A DNA stretch of 64,000 nucleotides from Altibacter lentus (GCF_000746845.1 NZ_KN050846.1:131394-195393); one strand, 5' to 3'. Positions 31,328 through 42,197 are shown, numbered from the stretch's first letter. Notes: a model not told the origin generated them from the letters alone. Numbers and translations: made by a program.

Positions 31328-33937
31328 CTAACCATTATTGTTCACCAGATCACTCTGATTTCTGAAGACCAGCTCGTTGTTGAAGCTGTCCAGAAGAATG
31401 ATACTGTCTGTAGTCACTTTTCCTGAAAGGATCTCTTTGGATAATGCATTCAAGACCTCTTTCTGAATAACCCTTTTTACGGGACGGGCACCATATTGAG
31501 GATCGAAGCCCCGTTGTGCCAGGTACTGGATCGCCTCCTCGGTCGCATCCAAGGTAATGTTCTGTTTTGCCAGCATTCTGGAAACTCCTTTTAGTTGAAG
31601 TCCCACGATCTTGTGAATATCCTCTTTGGTAAGCGGCGTGAACATCACGATATCGTCGATCCTGTTCAAAAATTCCGGACGGACCGTTTGTTTTAGCAGC
31701 CCCAGCACTTCTACTTTGGCAGCTTCCATGGCTGTATCCGGATCTTTTACAGTGTCGAACTTCTCCTGAATGATGGTGCTTCCCATGTTGCTCGTCATTA
31801 CGATGATGGTATTCTTGAAGTCGGCTACACGACCTTTATTGTCGGTGAGCCTGCCTTCATCCAACACCTGTAACAGGATATTGAAGGTATCGGGATGTGC
31901 TTTCTCGATCTCGTCCAGCAATACTACAGAATACGGTTTTCTACGTACCGCTTCCGTAAGCTGTCCTCCTTCATCATATCCCACATATCCCGGAGGTGCT
32001 CCTACCAATCGGCTTACACTGTGGCGTTCTTGGTATTCACTCATATCGATGCGTGTCATGGCATTCTCATCATCGAACAGATATTCTGCCAATGCTTTGG
32101 CCAATTCAGTCTTACCCACGCCTGTGGTTCCCAAGAATAAGAACGATCCAATGGGACGCTTCGCATCTTGTAAACCTGCACGGCTTCGGCGAATGGCATC
32201 GCTCACAGCGACAATGGCTTCATCTTGACCTACCACTCGTTTGTGTAAATGGTCTTCCAGCTTTAATAGTTTTTCACGATCACTTTGAAGCATCTTGGTC
32301 ACCGGTATTCCGGTCCATTTTGCAACCACTTCAGCAATATCCTCATGGGTCACTTCCTCTTTAATAAGAGAGCTGCCCTCTTGATTCTCGGCAAGCTGCG
32401 TCTCGAGTTTGCTCAGCTCCTCCTGAGCTTCCTTGATCTTACCATAGCGCAATTCGGCTACTTTTCCGAAGTCTCCTTCACGTTCTGCTTTCTCGGCTTC
32501 CAGTTTGTATTCCTCGATGCTTGTTTTTACTTTCTGAACGTTATCTACAACTTCTTTTTCGCTTTTCCATTTTGCATTCAACTCGTTGCGTTCTTCCTTC
32601 AGATTGGCGAGATCTGCCTGAAGCGATTTCAGTTTCGCGGCATCCTTCTCCCGTTTTATAGCCTCCAGTTCTATCTCCAGTTGCATGATCTTTCGGTCCA
32701 GTACATCCAATTCTTCAGGTTTACTGTTGATCTCCATGCGCATTTTAGAAGCGGCTTCGTCCATAAGATCAATAGCCTTATCCGGAAGAAAGCGATTCGT
32801 GATATAGCGCTGCGATAGCTCGACGGCTGCAATGATCGCATCATCCTTGATACGAACCTTATGATGGGTTTCATATTTCTCTTTGATCCCGCGCAGTATA
32901 GAAATAGCGCTTTCGGTATCGGGTTCATCGACCATCACCTTCTGGAAACGACGTTCCAGGGCTTTATCTTTCTCAAAGTACTTTTGATATTCGTCCAGGG
33001 TCGTAGCCCCGATCGCTCTAAGTTCTCCTCGTGCCAATGCGGGTTTTAAGATATTTGCCGCGTCCATAGCGCCTTGTCCGCCACCGGCACCTACCAGCGT
33101 ATGGATCTCATCGATAAAAAGCACAATGTCTCCATCACTGGAAGTAACTTCTTTTATAACCGCCTTTAAGCGCTCCTCGAATTCGCCTTTGTATTTCGCT
33201 CCGGCAATAAGGGCTCCCATGTCTAAGGAATAAACTTCCTTGCTCTTAAGGTTTTCGGGCACATCGCCGTCTACAATACGGTGTGCGAGACCTTCGGCAA
33301 TGGCTGTTTTACCGGTACCTGGTTCTCCCACGAGCATGGGGTTGTTCTTTGTGCGTCTGGAGAGAATTTGCAGGATACGCCGAATCTCCTCATCGCGCCC
33401 AATAACAGGATCCAGTTTTCCGTCACGGGCCAACTGATTTAGATTCTTTGCGTACTTGTTTAATGAATTGTAGGTGTCCTCAGCACTTTGTGAGGTGACC
33501 GAATCGCCTTTGCGCAATTCGGAAATAGCTGCTTTCATTCCTTTGTTGGTCACACCTTGGTCCTTTAAAGACTGGGCAATGGAACTGTTGGAATCCAGTA
33601 TTGCTAACAATAAATGTTCGATGGAAACATATTCATCGTTCATTTTTTTCGCTATAATACCGGCCTCATTCACGGTCTTTGATGCTTCTCTGGATAACAT
33701 GATATCACCTCCCGATACCTTCGGAAAGCTTTGAAGCTGCTTGTCCAGGATCTGCTGGATCATCCCTATGTTCACATTCAGCTTCTTCAGAATGAAGGGT
33801 GTAACATTCTCATCCACCTCGAAGACCGCCTTTAAAATGTGCTCATTCTCGATCTGTTGATGTCCGAAGCTTTGCGCCAGCACTTGTGCTTGCTGTATCG
33901 CTTCCTGACTTTTTATAGTAAAGTTGTTAAAATTCAT
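31328..33937 (-). CDS. clpB: ClpB disaggregase
   Basis: 869 residues, ATG at 33937. Order: Clp N domain (residues 1-145), first AAA+ module with Walker [10 protein letters not shown] near 205 and Walker B VLFIDEIH, the coiled-coil middle domain (~400-530), and the second AAA+ module with [14 protein letters not shown] near 604 and [12 protein letters not shown]. It rescues aggregated proteins with DnaK. Full family length and no defects. Confidence 0.98.
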   Translation of the reverse strand: MNFNNFTIKSQEAIQQAQVLAQSFGHQQIENEHILKAVFEVDENVTPFILKKLNVNIGMIQQILDKQLQSFPKVSGGDIMLSREASKTVNEAGIIAKKMNDEYVSIEHLLLAILDSNSSIAQSLKDQGVTNKGMKAAISELRKGDSVTSQSAEDTYNSLNKYAKNLNQLARDGKLDPVIGRDEEIRRILQILSRRTKNNPMLVGEPGTGKTAIAEGLAHRIVDGDVPENLKSKEVYSLDMGALIAGAKYKGEFEERLKAVIKEVTSSDGDIVLFIDEIHTLVGAGGGQGAMDAANILKPALARGELRAIGATTLDEYQKYFEKDKALERRFQKVMVDEPDTESAISILRGIKEKYETHHKVRIKDDAIIAAVELSQRYITNRFLPDKAIDLMDEAASKMRMEINSKPEELDVLDRKIMQLEIELEAIKREKDAAKLKSLQADLANLKEERNELNAKWKSEKEVVDNVQKVKTSIEEYKLEAEKAEREGDFGKVAELRYGKIKEAQEELSKLETQLAENQEGSSLIKEEVTHEDIAEVVAKWTGIPVTKMLQSDREKLLKLEDHLHKRVVGQDEAIVAVSDAIRRSRAGLQDAKRPIGSFLFLGTTGVGKTELAKALAEYLFDDENAMTRIDMSEYQERHSVSRLVGAPPGYVGYDEGGQLTEAVRRKPYSVVLLDEIEKAHPDTFNILLQVLDEGRLTDNKGRVADFKNTIIVMTSNMGSTIIQEKFDTVKDPDTAMEAAKVEVLGLLKQTVRPEFLNRIDDIVMFTPLTKEDIHKIVGLQLKGVSRMLAKQNITLDATEEAIQYLAQRGFDPQYGARPVKRVIQKEVLNALSKEILSGKVTTDSIILLDSFNNELVFRNQSDLVNNNG

Positions 33938-34114
33938 GTTTTCAATGTTTTCTGCAAGGGTTATTTCAAAAGATACGCCACAAATAATTTACGACAAAAT
34001 GACCGATTTAGAGCCTGTTTAGCACGACAATTTGACAACGGGAGCTGTGTTTTTTTATGAATTCCTTCAGAAAAATGGAACGCGGAATGTGTACCTTTAT
34101 ATAAAATTTGAAGC

Positions 34115-34507
34115 ATGGGATTATTTGGTAGATTTAAGTCACAACGAGATATCGTAAAGGAAGAGATCGTAGAAGTGCCTTGGAAGCGACTCACCGATAT
34201 GGAACAGTTGGATGCGATTGAAGCAGCCTCCAGAGAAAAGCCTGTGGTTATCTTCAAGCACTCCACACGTTGCGGAATAAGCGCTATGGTATTACGCCAG
34301 TTTGAAAGTGCCTATGACCTTCCCGAAGATAGCATGCAACTCTATTTTTTGGATCTTTTACAGCATCGTGATATTTCCAATGAAGTAGCATCCAGATTTG
34401 GAGTCACACATCAAAGTCCGCAGGTACTGGTCATTAAGAACGGAGCCGTAGTTCATCACGATTCCCATCACAGCATTAGCGCAGCTCACTTGAAAAAATA
34501 CACCTAA
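34115..34507 (+). CDS. ytxJ: YtxJ/BrxC-type bacillithiol redox protein
   Basis: 130 residues, ATG at 34115. Thioredoxin-like: KPVVIFKHSTRCGISAMVLRQFE has the TRCGIS active site of YtxJ (BrxC), with a single redox Cys; SPQVLVIKNGAVVHHDSHHSISAAHL follows. It reduces proteins bacillithiolated under oxidative stress. This suggests that the organism makes bacillithiol, as many Flavobacteriaceae do. Confidence 0.9.
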   Translation: MGLFGRFKSQRDIVKEEIVEVPWKRLTDMEQLDAIEAASREKPVVIFKHSTRCGISAMVLRQFESAYDLPEDSMQLYFLDLLQHRDISNEVASRFGVTHQSPQVLVIKNGAVVHHDSHHSISAAHLKKYT

Positions 34508-34540
34508 AAAAAAGTCCCGCACATTGCGGGACTTTTTTTA
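34506..34540. terminator. Bidirectional terminator
   Basis: AAAAGTCCCGCA-catt-TGCGGGACTTTT with A and T tracts on either side, serving the convergent genes ending at 34507 and 34538. Confidence 0.9.
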
Positions 34541-35722
34541 TCGTATGGAATTATTCTTTAGGATCTCCCGAAGGCGAAGTTTTATGTCTTCACCGGCATC
34601 GAGTACCATTTGCGAATTGTTGGGAAACGGTACAAAGCGATTATTGATCAAGTTCCAATCTTCATCTTCCAATGCTCTTTTATCACCTTGGTAGGTCGCA
34701 AAAATGTTTTCAAAAATAAATTCACTCGACAATGGGAAGTCGTTGAGATCACGTCTTGCAATAAGATCGCGATACACCACATTCCCGGCTACCAAAACCG
34801 ATTTGGATTGTTCGGTGATAAAAAGTCTGGCCGTAACGTTCTTAAACTTATCGATCTTAATAGGATTCCCCAGACTGTCTTTAACAACATTTCCATTTCG
34901 ATCTAAACGATACTCCCATCCGTCCTTTATGCGTTTCTTTCTAAGGACCTCTCTTTCATAGATACGTTCGGGAGCGATGGCGATATCCCGTAAATTGAGA
35001 ACGATTCCCAGATTGTATTGAATGTTCTGCTGACGCTCATTGTGATATTCGGTCCAGAAATCGTCCAATCCATAAGTATTGAAATCTAGAAGTTCCCGTT
35101 CCAGTTGATGAGGGATGATCTGTCCGCTTCGGTTGTTCAATGAAACAAAAACGAAATCCGTTCCGTAGAAATGTGCGTCTTCCTTGAGGCGTTTCACATC
35201 CTTATAATTGGGTTGTAGTTCGTCTATCTCACAGTAGATATGATACGCAGTCCGGTAATCGGCTATCTGCTGCCGATCCATGTAGGCGTCAGCTTCTGTA
35301 TAGAGATACGCAATATACGCTTGCTTTGCAGCGATGAGTTGAGTTGAATAATCGACCAACTTAAAATTAGCATTTCTGCCAAGGGCATCGCTGTACAAGG
35401 GTAGTAAAGGGCGTAAGAGATTCTGACGGTATTCAAGATCTCTGTACAAATGGTAGATCTCCCTAGATGCGGCAGGATTGTTCTCTTTTTTCAGAAAAGT
35501 GATTCGGCGTGTATCGTCTTCAACGGCTTTGGAGAAAGCCTCTTCAAGCAACACGATGTGTGCGTCGTTCTTATCAGAATCTCTGTTCTTTTGGAGTTTC
35601 TTTACAGCGAGTTCGATCGCCTGGTCGTAATTTCCCTGTGCGACGAATTTCTGATTGCGTTTTACACTATTACAACTCGCAAACAATAGCGCCAGGCAAC
35701 ATAAAGTAATAGTTGATCTCAT
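34538..35722 (-). CDS. Lipoprotein of unknown function
   Basis: 394 residues, ATG at 35722, lipobox LFASC near residue 16. The first ~170 residues are helical and look TPR-like (AQGNYDQAIELAVKKLQKNRDSDKNDAHIVLLEEAF, IADYRTAYHIYCEIDELQPN). The rest is a beta-rich part with DGWEYRLDRNGNVVKDSLGNPIKIDKFKNV and a later RDLNDFPLSSEFIFENIFATYQGD. I know such proteins from many Flavobacteriaceae but not their role. Likely faces the periplasm. Confidence 0.82.
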   Translation of the reverse strand: MRSTITLCCLALLFASCNSVKRNQKFVAQGNYDQAIELAVKKLQKNRDSDKNDAHIVLLEEAFSKAVEDDTRRITFLKKENNPAASREIYHLYRDLEYRQNLLRPLLPLYSDALGRNANFKLVDYSTQLIAAKQAYIAYLYTEADAYMDRQQIADYRTAYHIYCEIDELQPNYKDVKRLKEDAHFYGTDFVFVSLNNRSGQIIPHQLERELLDFNTYGLDDFWTEYHNERQQNIQYNLGIVLNLRDIAIAPERIYEREVLRKKRIKDGWEYRLDRNGNVVKDSLGNPIKIDKFKNVTARLFITEQSKSVLVAGNVVYRDLIARRDLNDFPLSSEFIFENIFATYQGDKRALEDEDWNLINNRFVPFPNNSQMVLDAGEDIKLRLREILKNNSIR

Positions 35723-35771
35723 AACAAAAAGTATTGGTTATGATGCATAGAATACAATTGTGGTGCCAAAT

Positions 35772-37052
35772 TTAAAAAGGCAGTGCCGGTAGGACCTTCC
35801 CGCTGCATTCTCCAAAACCAATGCGCACTTTTTCATTTTGACAAAATCCTCTTAAAATAACGGTGTCGTTATCATTAATGAATTTTCTTTGCGTACCGTC
35901 TTTGAGTGTGATAGGGTTTTTACCGCGCCAAGTAAGTTCTAACATAGAACCATACGATTCTTTGGTAGGTCCCGAAATAGTTCCGCTCCCCATCATATCG
36001 CCGCTTCTAACGTTACAGCCGTTGACTGTGTGGTGCGTAAGTTGCTGGGCCATGGACCAGTACATATATTTGAAGTTGGAAGCAGCTACTACGGTCTCCT
36101 CACCGCCTTCAGGTTGGATGGAGGCCTCAAGCTTGATATCAAAATTCTTTTTCTTTCCTTGTTTTAAATAGGGTAGTGGCTCCGGATTTTGAGCAGGTCC
36201 TTCAACGCGGAACGATTCCAGTGCATCCAAGGTTACGATCCAGGGGGAAATAGTAGAAGCAAAGCTCTTTCCTAAGAACGGCCCCAGTGGCACATACTCC
36301 CACGCCTGAATATCACGTGCACTCCAGTCGTTGAAAAGCACCAATCCGAAGATATAATTTTCGGCATCGTTAATGGACACCCTTTTTCCCAGATCATTAC
36401 TGTCTGTCGTGATAAAGGCCATTTCCAGTTCAAAATCTAAAAGTTTGGTGGGTCCAAAACCCGGGATAGCATAATCGCCTGGTTTGGTTTGTCCAACCGG
36501 TCGTCGAATAGGAGTTCCGGAAGGTATAATGGAAGAACTTCTGCCGTGGTAGCCAATGGGTATATGTAACCAGTTGGGTAAAAGGGCATTTTCCGGATCG
36601 CGGAAGAGCGACCCTACATTAAAGGCATGCTCCTTGCTCGCGTAGAAGTCGGTGTAATCCCCAACATCCACCGGCAATTGCATCTCGATCTCGTCCATGG
36701 TGAACAAGACCTTGTTACAATGTTCTTTATTGTCGCGCAGGCTATTGTTTCCTTCTAAGAAAATATCCGAGATACGGTTACGTACCAACCGCCAGGTTTT
36801 TCTGCCATCGGCAATGAAGTCGTTTAGGCTGTCCTGTAAAAAAATATCATCGGTAAGATCGATCCCTTTAAAATAACCCAGTTGATGCAAAGCTCCCAGA
36901 TCGATGGCATAATCTCCAATGCGTGTTCCGATAGTGATGATATCGTCACGTGTTAAAAACACCCCAAACGGAATATTTTGAATGGGGAAGTCGGTATCTG
37001 CAGGCGTATCCAGCCACGTTTTTCTTTTAGGGTCGTTGGCAGTTAAAGGCAT
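35772..37052 (-). CDS. fahA: Fumarylacetoacetase
   Basis: 426 residues, ATG at 37052. FAH N-domain (residues 15-115) then the hydrolase domain with DFYASKEHAFNVG, the metal-binding DFELEMAFI and LVLFNDWSARDIQAWEYVPLGPFLGKS, SGTISGP and RGFCQN near the end. It splits fumarylacetoacetate into fumarate and acetoacetate, the last step of tyrosine degradation. Full length. Divergent from glyA; other tyrosine-catabolism genes are not next to it. Confidence 0.97.
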   Translation of the reverse strand: MPLTANDPKRKTWLDTPADTDFPIQNIPFGVFLTRDDIITIGTRIGDYAIDLGALHQLGYFKGIDLTDDIFLQDSLNDFIADGRKTWRLVRNRISDIFLEGNNSLRDNKEHCNKVLFTMDEIEMQLPVDVGDYTDFYASKEHAFNVGSLFRDPENALLPNWLHIPIGYHGRSSSIIPSGTPIRRPVGQTKPGDYAIPGFGPTKLLDFELEMAFITTDSNDLGKRVSINDAENYIFGLVLFNDWSARDIQAWEYVPLGPFLGKSFASTISPWIVTLDALESFRVEGPAQNPEPLPYLKQGKKKNFDIKLEASIQPEGGEETVVAASNFKYMYWSMAQQLTHHTVNGCNVRSGDMMGSGTISGPTKESYGSMLELTWRGKNPITLKDGTQRKFINDNDTVILRGFCQNEKVRIGFGECSGKVLPALPF

Positions 37053-37124
37053 AGCGGTTTTTTTGTTGTTTGTAAAATGTTAATCAAATATATAATTTCT
37101 TCAGAACTAACGGCAAGCTTTTAC

Positions 37125-37132
37125 TATTTTTG
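37125..37132 (+). promoter_or_regulatory. Candidate -7 element for glyA
   Basis: TATTTTTG, consensus TAnnTTTG, 27 bases before the glyA ATG. No clear -33. Confidence 0.5.
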
Positions 37133-37159
37133 ATTTTTATTAACTTTTTCAGAAAAAAT

Positions 37160-38434
37160 ATGCAACGCGACGAACAGATTTTTGAACTTATAGAGGCAGA
37201 GAAGCAACGGCAACTTAATGGTTTGGAGCTCATTGCTTCCGAAAATTTTGTAAGTGATCAAGTATTGGAAGCTGCCGGCTCTGTACTTACCAACAAATAT
37301 GCAGAGGGCTATCCGGGGAAACGCTACTATGGTGGTTGTGAAGTGGTGGACGAGGTAGAGCAGATCGCAATAGATCGCGCGAAAACCCTCTTTGGAGCCG
37401 AATATGCCAACGTGCAGCCACATTCCGGCTCGCAAGCGAACACGGCTGTCTTTGCGGCGTGTTTGCAACCCGGAGATACCTTTTTAGGTTTCGATTTGTC
37501 GCATGGAGGGCATCTTACACATGGATCGCCCGTTAACTTTTCCGGTCGTTTGTACAATCCTGTATTTTATGGCGTTGAAGAAGCAACAGGCATGCTTAAT
37601 TACGATACTATTGAAGCCATTGCAATAAAAGAGAAACCTAAAATGATCATTGCAGGGGCATCTGCGTATTCGCGTGAGATCGATTATAAACGCTTTCGTG
37701 AGATCGCCGATAAAGTGGGAGCTATTTTACTGGCAGATATCGCTCATCCCGCCGGCCTGATCGCTAAAGGGATCATTGCAGATCCAATTCCCCATTGTCA
37801 TGTGGTGACAACCACCACGCATAAGACCCTTAGAGGACCCAGAGGCGGAATGATCTTAATGGGGAAAGATTTTGACAACCCCTTCGGGATCACCTTAAAG
37901 AATGGTAGCTTACGAAAGATGTCCTCTCTTTTAGACAGTGGGATCTTTCCCGGGAACCAAGGAGGACCCTTGGAACATATTATTGCGGCCAAAGCCATTG
38001 CGTTTGGCGAGGCGCTTACAGATGAATTTCTTCATTATATGGTACAAGTAAAGAAAAATGCCGCCGTTATGGCCGAAGCGTTTATCGATAAGGGCTACCA
38101 TGTCATCTCCGGAGGTACGGACAATCACATGATGTTGATCGATCTTCGCAATAAAAACATTAGCGGGAAGCAAGCAGAAGAAGCCCTGGGAAAAGCCGAT
38201 ATTACCGTGAATAAGAATATGGTCCCGTTTGACGATAAGTCGCCCTTTGTAACCAGTGGGATACGTGTAGGAACAGCGGCTGTGACCACGCGCGGTCTGG
38301 TCGAGACCGATATGCAACAGATCGTGGAGCTTATGGACGATGTGATCATGAATCATGAAGACGAAGGGATGCTGGAAGCAATTTCAGAACAAGTACACGA
38401 TATGATGGCAGGATTGCCGTTGTTTAAGGCTTAA
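37160..38434 (+). CDS. glyA: Serine hydroxymethyltransferase
   Basis: 424 residues from the ATG at 37160; ten upstream in-frame codons are part of the leader. Key segments: [60 protein letters not shown], and the PLP lysine in [16 protein letters not shown]. It interconverts serine and glycine with tetrahydrofolate. Followed after two bases by an acetyltransferase gene, probably co-transcribed. Confidence 0.98.
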   Translation: MQRDEQIFELIEAEKQRQLNGLELIASENFVSDQVLEAAGSVLTNKYAEGYPGKRYYGGCEVVDEVEQIAIDRAKTLFGAEYANVQPHSGSQANTAVFAACLQPGDTFLGFDLSHGGHLTHGSPVNFSGRLYNPVFYGVEEATGMLNYDTIEAIAIKEKPKMIIAGASAYSREIDYKRFREIADKVGAILLADIAHPAGLIAKGIIADPIPHCHVVTTTTHKTLRGPRGGMILMGKDFDNPFGITLKNGSLRKMSSLLDSGIFPGNQGGPLEHIIAAKAIAFGEALTDEFLHYMVQVKKNAAVMAEAFIDKGYHVISGGTDNHMMLIDLRNKNISGKQAEEALGKADITVNKNMVPFDDKSPFVTSGIRVGTAAVTTRGLVETDMQQIVELMDDVIMNHEDEGMLEAISEQVHDMMAGLPLFKA

Positions 38435-38436
38435 CA

Positions 38437-38976
38437 ATGGAAGTGTTTTCTACGCAGCAGGTATCCTTGCGTGAATTCACAAAACAGGATGCGCCGTTCT
38501 TATACGCCTTGATGAACAGCGAAGGATGGCTAGAGTATATTGGAAACAGGAGTATCAATTCAAACCAAGATGCCGAAGCATATTTGAACACCCACTATCT
38601 CGGGAGTTACAAAAAACACGGATTCGGAGCGTATGTTGTTATGCTGAAAGAGAGCGAGATTCCAATTGGCAGCTGCGGTCTCTATAAGCGAGAGAATCTG
38701 GCACATCCGGACCTGGGATTTGCTTTCCTGCCTCAATACTTCGGAAAAGGATATGCCTTTGAAGCTTCACAAGCGGTTGTTAAGCATGCTTCCGAAACTT
38801 TAGGACTCCTAAAACTTTATGCGATCACAAAACATGAGAACCAAAGGTCCATTCACTTGCTTGAAAAATTATCCTTCAGAAATACAGGAGAGACCAAACT
38901 AAAAGAAGACGGTGAGGATCTGCTCCTTTTTACCAGAGATTTGCAGCCTTCAGAAAATATAATTACAAAAAAATAG
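38437..38976 (+). CDS. GNAT acetyltransferase (RimJ/RimL-like)
   Basis: 179 residues, ATG at 38437, two bases after the glyA stop. GNAT fold: VSLREFTKQDAPFLYALMNSEGWLEYIG, GSCGLYKRENLAHPDLGFAFLPQYFGKGYAFEAS (acetyl-CoA loop), KLYAITKHENQRSIHLLEKLSF. It resembles ribosomal-protein Nα-acetyltransferases and their metabolite-modifying relatives; substrate unknown. Confidence 0.9.
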   Translation: MEVFSTQQVSLREFTKQDAPFLYALMNSEGWLEYIGNRSINSNQDAEAYLNTHYLGSYKKHGFGAYVVMLKESEIPIGSCGLYKRENLAHPDLGFAFLPQYFGKGYAFEASQAVVKHASETLGLLKLYAITKHENQRSIHLLEKLSFRNTGETKLKEDGEDLLLFTRDLQPSENIITKK

Positions 38977-38996
38977 TGTGGAGAAAGAAATAAGTA

Positions 38997-39004
38997 TACC
39001 TTTG
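38997..39004 (+). promoter_or_regulatory. Candidate -7 element for the cold-shock gene
   Basis: TACCTTTG, matching TAnnTTTG, 23 bases before the start codon. Confidence 0.55.
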
Positions 39005-39027
39005 CCGCTTAATTTAATACTATTATA

Positions 39028-39219
39028 ATGCAAACAGGCACAGTAAAATTCTTCAACGATTCCAAAGGATTTGGTTTTATCACTGAAGATGACACAAACA
39101 AAGAACATTTTGTACACATTTCAGGTTTGATCGATGAGATCCGTGAAGACGACAGAGTGGAATTTGAACTTAAAGAAGGTAAAAAAGGATTAAACGCAGT
39201 AAACGTAAGAGTACTATAA
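39028..39219 (+). CDS. Cold-shock protein, CspA family
   Basis: 63 residues, ATG at 39028. TGTVKFFNDSKGFGFITEDDTNKEHFVHISGL contains both RNP motifs (KGFGFI and FVHIS). A nucleic-acid chaperone that melts RNA hairpins. Single gene with its own promoter and terminator. Confidence 0.96.
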   Translation: MQTGTVKFFNDSKGFGFITEDDTNKEHFVHISGLIDEIREDDRVEFELKEGKKGLNAVNVRVL

Positions 39220-39247
39220 TATAATTTTCTTTCACTTTTGAAACACA

Positions 39248-39277
39248 AAACCCATCGTAAAAGCGATGGGTTTTTTT
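39248..39277 (+). terminator. Terminator of the cold-shock gene
   Basis: AACCCATCG-taaaag-CGATGGGTT followed by a T tract. Confidence 0.9.
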
Positions 39278-39301
39278 ATGTCTTGTAAGGTCTCACATTA
39301 G

Positions 39302-40846
39302 TTAATTTCCTTCATCGGGAAACACAATGCTTTCATAGGCTCCGGCATCTGAAGGATTCGCCCGCACAGTACCGTTGAGGTCTACAGGAACCGGAGGCGA
39401 TGTAGGGGTGATACCCAGATTCTCTGCACCCGACACATCCTTTTCGATGTTGAAGTTGTTCATTTCGGTATTCTGAAAGGCCGGGTCCAGGTTAAGCGCT
39501 ATATTGGTATAAAGGAGATCGTTCTCAAACTGATAGTTAGGATCGTCACTGAAATCTCCGTTAGGATCCTCAAAACGTATCAAGCTATTAGTGAAATTAA
39601 AATTGAATTGCGCGCTTGAGCTCGATGGTACGAGACCAAGTTCTCGCTGTTCATTCCCGTATACAATGCAATTGTTGAAGGTGGCGGTGAGGTCCATGCC
39701 GGTTGTTTCATCTATAATATTGTCTAAAGTAACCGCAGGAAAGGAGCGAAAGCTTCCGGTCCAGTAATTTGCAAAGGTACAATGGTTGAAGGTGTACGTG
39801 CCGCCAATGGAACAGGCCAATGCAGATTGCCCTGCATTATTGATCACCATATTCTCTCCGTAGACGTTTCCTGTACGTGCCAGCAGCCCTACGTTGGCCG
39901 AATTGTAGATCTGTACATTCTTTAAAGTAAGGGTCTCATCACCATCGTTAGAATCCATAAGAATGCCTACTACACTGTTCTTGATAGTTGTATAACTGAA
40001 CTCGTTGTTGGTACTTCCTGCTGTTAACCAGATGGTAAACCATTGTCCGGGGATATCCGAAAAATCCGGTTCCAACCGATCTCCCTCAAAGATGATCTCG
40101 TTCTCCAGAAGCTCCGGATCGGAACTGGGAAGACCATTTGCCTTGATAGAACCGGTATTCGCAACCAATATACCGCTGTCAGCATGAAAATGAACGCGTG
40201 CTCCGGGTTGTACATTTAAGGTCTTTCCGGGGCCTACCGCTGCGAATCCATAGATCACGTAAGGTTTTTCATTGGTAAAGGTGAGTTCGGTGTCATCGAG
40301 AAAGAAGCCTTCTATTAAAATATCATTTCCATCACCGTCTTGTCCTAAATTTAGTGTTTCAAACATTCCATTGCCAAGATCCTCAGGGAAGAGGAAAACA
40401 GCATCCTGCACTAAGGTCACCAGTTCTACTTCCTGCTGGTTCGCACCGCTGTCAAAAAGGATCTGGTCGGTATACAGGAAACGACTCTCATCTGCTGGAA
40501 AATCATTGATGTCGGCTGTAGTTTCTATAAAAATAAAGATGCTGTCTTTGGCCATTATTTGAACGTTCTCAAAAATTTTGCCGGGGACCCCATCTACATT
40601 GAGGCGGTAATAGGAAGACTCTCCGGTACCCAATCGTACCGAGGGGATGTTGATGTCTTCATCGCTTCGGTTATAGACCTTTAGATTATACGTGCTGGAA
40701 CCAATATTGGTAAAGACAGTATCGAGGTACACCGTGTCCTTTGAGAACTCCAAATTTCCGGTACTGGGCACACTTTCAAAATCATTTCGGCAAGAACTCC
40801 AAAAAATCAGACACCCCAAAAGTGCCAATCCGTATACATACTTCAT
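39302..40846 (-). CDS. Lipoprotein with probable parallel beta-helix
   Basis: 514 residues, ATG at 40846; lipobox WSSC near residue 19. A first domain of beta-sandwich type (residues 25-160, VPSTGNLEFSKDTVYLDTVFTNIGSSTYNLKVYNRSDED, like choice-of-anchor domains), then a region with repeated beta turns (VQPGARVHFHADSGILVANTGSIKANG; LKNVQIYNSANVGLLARTGNVYGENMVINNAGQSALACSIGG) typical of right-handed beta-helices. The end mentions AGAYES. Surface-exposed structural or binding protein; ligand unknown. Confidence 0.82.
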   Translation of the reverse strand: MKYVYGLALLGCLIFWSSCRNDFESVPSTGNLEFSKDTVYLDTVFTNIGSSTYNLKVYNRSDEDINIPSVRLGTGESSYYRLNVDGVPGKIFENVQIMAKDSIFIFIETTADINDFPADESRFLYTDQILFDSGANQQEVELVTLVQDAVFLFPEDLGNGMFETLNLGQDGDGNDILIEGFFLDDTELTFTNEKPYVIYGFAAVGPGKTLNVQPGARVHFHADSGILVANTGSIKANGLPSSDPELLENEIIFEGDRLEPDFSDIPGQWFTIWLTAGSTNNEFSYTTIKNSVVGILMDSNDGDETLTLKNVQIYNSANVGLLARTGNVYGENMVINNAGQSALACSIGGTYTFNHCTFANYWTGSFRSFPAVTLDNIIDETTGMDLTATFNNCIVYGNEQRELGLVPSSSSAQFNFNFTNSLIRFEDPNGDFSDDPNYQFENDLLYTNIALNLDPAFQNTEMNNFNIEKDVSGAENLGITPTSPPVPVDLNGTVRANPSDAGAYESIVFPDEGN

Positions 40847-40953
40847 CTAGAATAATTTTCAGTAAAAATATAACTTTTTATGGAGCTAATTATTGTAGCC
40901 CGCAAAAGTTATCGGGTTTCGGTTAGAGTGCATTCATCCATTAAAAGGATATG

Positions 40954-42009
40954 TTACTTCTCAACGATCTCGATCTTGAACAATTTATCCCAATTTTTTC
41001 CGGTGACATATAAAATGTTTGGCTCGCCCTTATACGCAATCCCGTTCAACACATCCAATGTTTCGTGTAGAGTGACCTCGTCCTTTAAGCTGCTTAAATT
41101 GATGACACCTTCTACAGCGCCATTCTTGGGATTCACAATGGCAATGGCACTTTGCTGGTAGATATTGGCATAGATCTTTCCTTCTACCCATTCCAGCTCG
41201 TTCACTCTGGGGATCTTACTGGTATTGGTGTATATCTCTATGTAGCCTTGTTCACCAAGGGTCTCCGGATGTAACGTCCATATCTTTTCGGTTCCATCAC
41301 TTTTATAAATGTTTGTGCCGTCGTTACACAGCCCCCATCCTTCTTTACTGGAACCATACACAAATGTTCCTTTTTTCTCCAGCGTGGCCAGATTATAGAT
41401 GAATCCCGTGTTCTCCTTCCAGGTTAGCTGGTAAATCCTATCATTTAGAATTGTGAGACCTTCACCAAAGTAGGTGTCGGGCAAAGGGATCTGCTGAAGC
41501 ACTTCGCCGGTAATATAATTGGTCTTTCGAAGCGATGACGATTTGTACTGTCCGGTACTTTCGTATAATGTATCATTCTCAAACTCCAGTCCTTGCGTGT
41601 AAGCATTGCGGTCGTGAGGATAACTTTCTAAGATCTTATATGTATAAAGAGTTGGCTTTTCCGAAGCGACCATGGTAAATACTTTGTTTACCATATAGGT
41701 CGACCCATTAGATTCGACACGGGCTTCCAAGTTACGCTGGCCCAGTTTTTTTTCTGAAAGTGATACCGAAACGGGCTCAGTACCTTTCACAGAAGCGATC
41801 ACATCACCGTCCAATAAGTAGGTCACCGATGACATATCACGGTTCTTTAGATTTTGAAGCGACACCGAGATCGTTTCAGCAGGGGTATAGACCTTTTTGT
41901 TTTCCTTGATTTGAATGCTAAACAGGTCGTTGGCATCTTCTGAAGTATTGCCACAGCCACCCGCAAAAGCAGCTAAGACCATCACTATAAAATACTTATG
42001 GAATTTCAT
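40954..42009 (-). CDS. Glutaminyl-peptide cyclotransferase-like lipoprotein
   Basis: 351 residues, ATG at 42009; lipoprotein signal with lipobox AGGC. Residues ~20-115 are a beta domain; the rest is a five-bladed propeller of the plant-type glutaminyl cyclase family: ILESYPHDRNAYTQGLEFENDTLYESTGQY, GEGLTILNDRIYQLTWKENTGFIYN, GWGLCNDGTNIYKSDGTEKIW, VNELEWVEGKIYANIY. It forms N-terminal pyroglutamate on exported peptides. Bacteroidota export many proteins with N-terminal Gln, which fits. Confidence 0.9.
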   Translation of the reverse strand: MKFHKYFIVMVLAAFAGGCGNTSEDANDLFSIQIKENKKVYTPAETISVSLQNLKNRDMSSVTYLLDGDVIASVKGTEPVSVSLSEKKLGQRNLEARVESNGSTYMVNKVFTMVASEKPTLYTYKILESYPHDRNAYTQGLEFENDTLYESTGQYKSSSLRKTNYITGEVLQQIPLPDTYFGEGLTILNDRIYQLTWKENTGFIYNLATLEKKGTFVYGSSKEGWGLCNDGTNIYKSDGTEKIWTLHPETLGEQGYIEIYTNTSKIPRVNELEWVEGKIYANIYQQSAIAIVNPKNGAVEGVINLSSLKDEVTLHETLDVLNGIAYKGEPNILYVTGKNWDKLFKIEIVEK

Positions 42010-42062
42010 GATTCGATCAAATTTTCGGCAAGATATTTATTATAATCTAGAACTAAAAATCA

Positions 42063-42092
42063 TTGTGAAATCTACAAAAACCCGTATATTTG
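42063..42092 (+). promoter_or_regulatory. Promoter of the SRP RNA
   Basis: TTG at 42063-42065, 19 bases, then TATATTTG at 42085-42092. It matches the Bacteroidota sigma-ABfr consensus TTG-N17-23-TAnnTTTG and sits just before the RNA. Confidence 0.8.
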
Positions 42093-42095
42093 CAC

Positions 42096-42197
42096 CGGCA
42101 AGTCCTACACAACCAGCTCCTGTTGAATCCCCCAGGGCGGGAACGCAGCAAGGGTAGACGGTCGTAGCGGTGTGATGTAGGTAGCTTGCCATTTTTT
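42096..42197 (+). ncRNA. ffs: Signal recognition particle RNA, small bacterial type
   Basis: The ends pair (GGCAAG...CTTGCC, CCTACAC...GTGATGTAGG), and the apical part CCCCCAGGGCGGGAACGC...GCAAGGGTAGACGG carries the conserved SRP domain IV pattern with GGGAAC-type loop and the AGCAAGGG side. Followed by a T tract (TTTTTT), so it ends in its own terminator. It scaffolds Ffh for co-translational targeting. Confidence 0.92.
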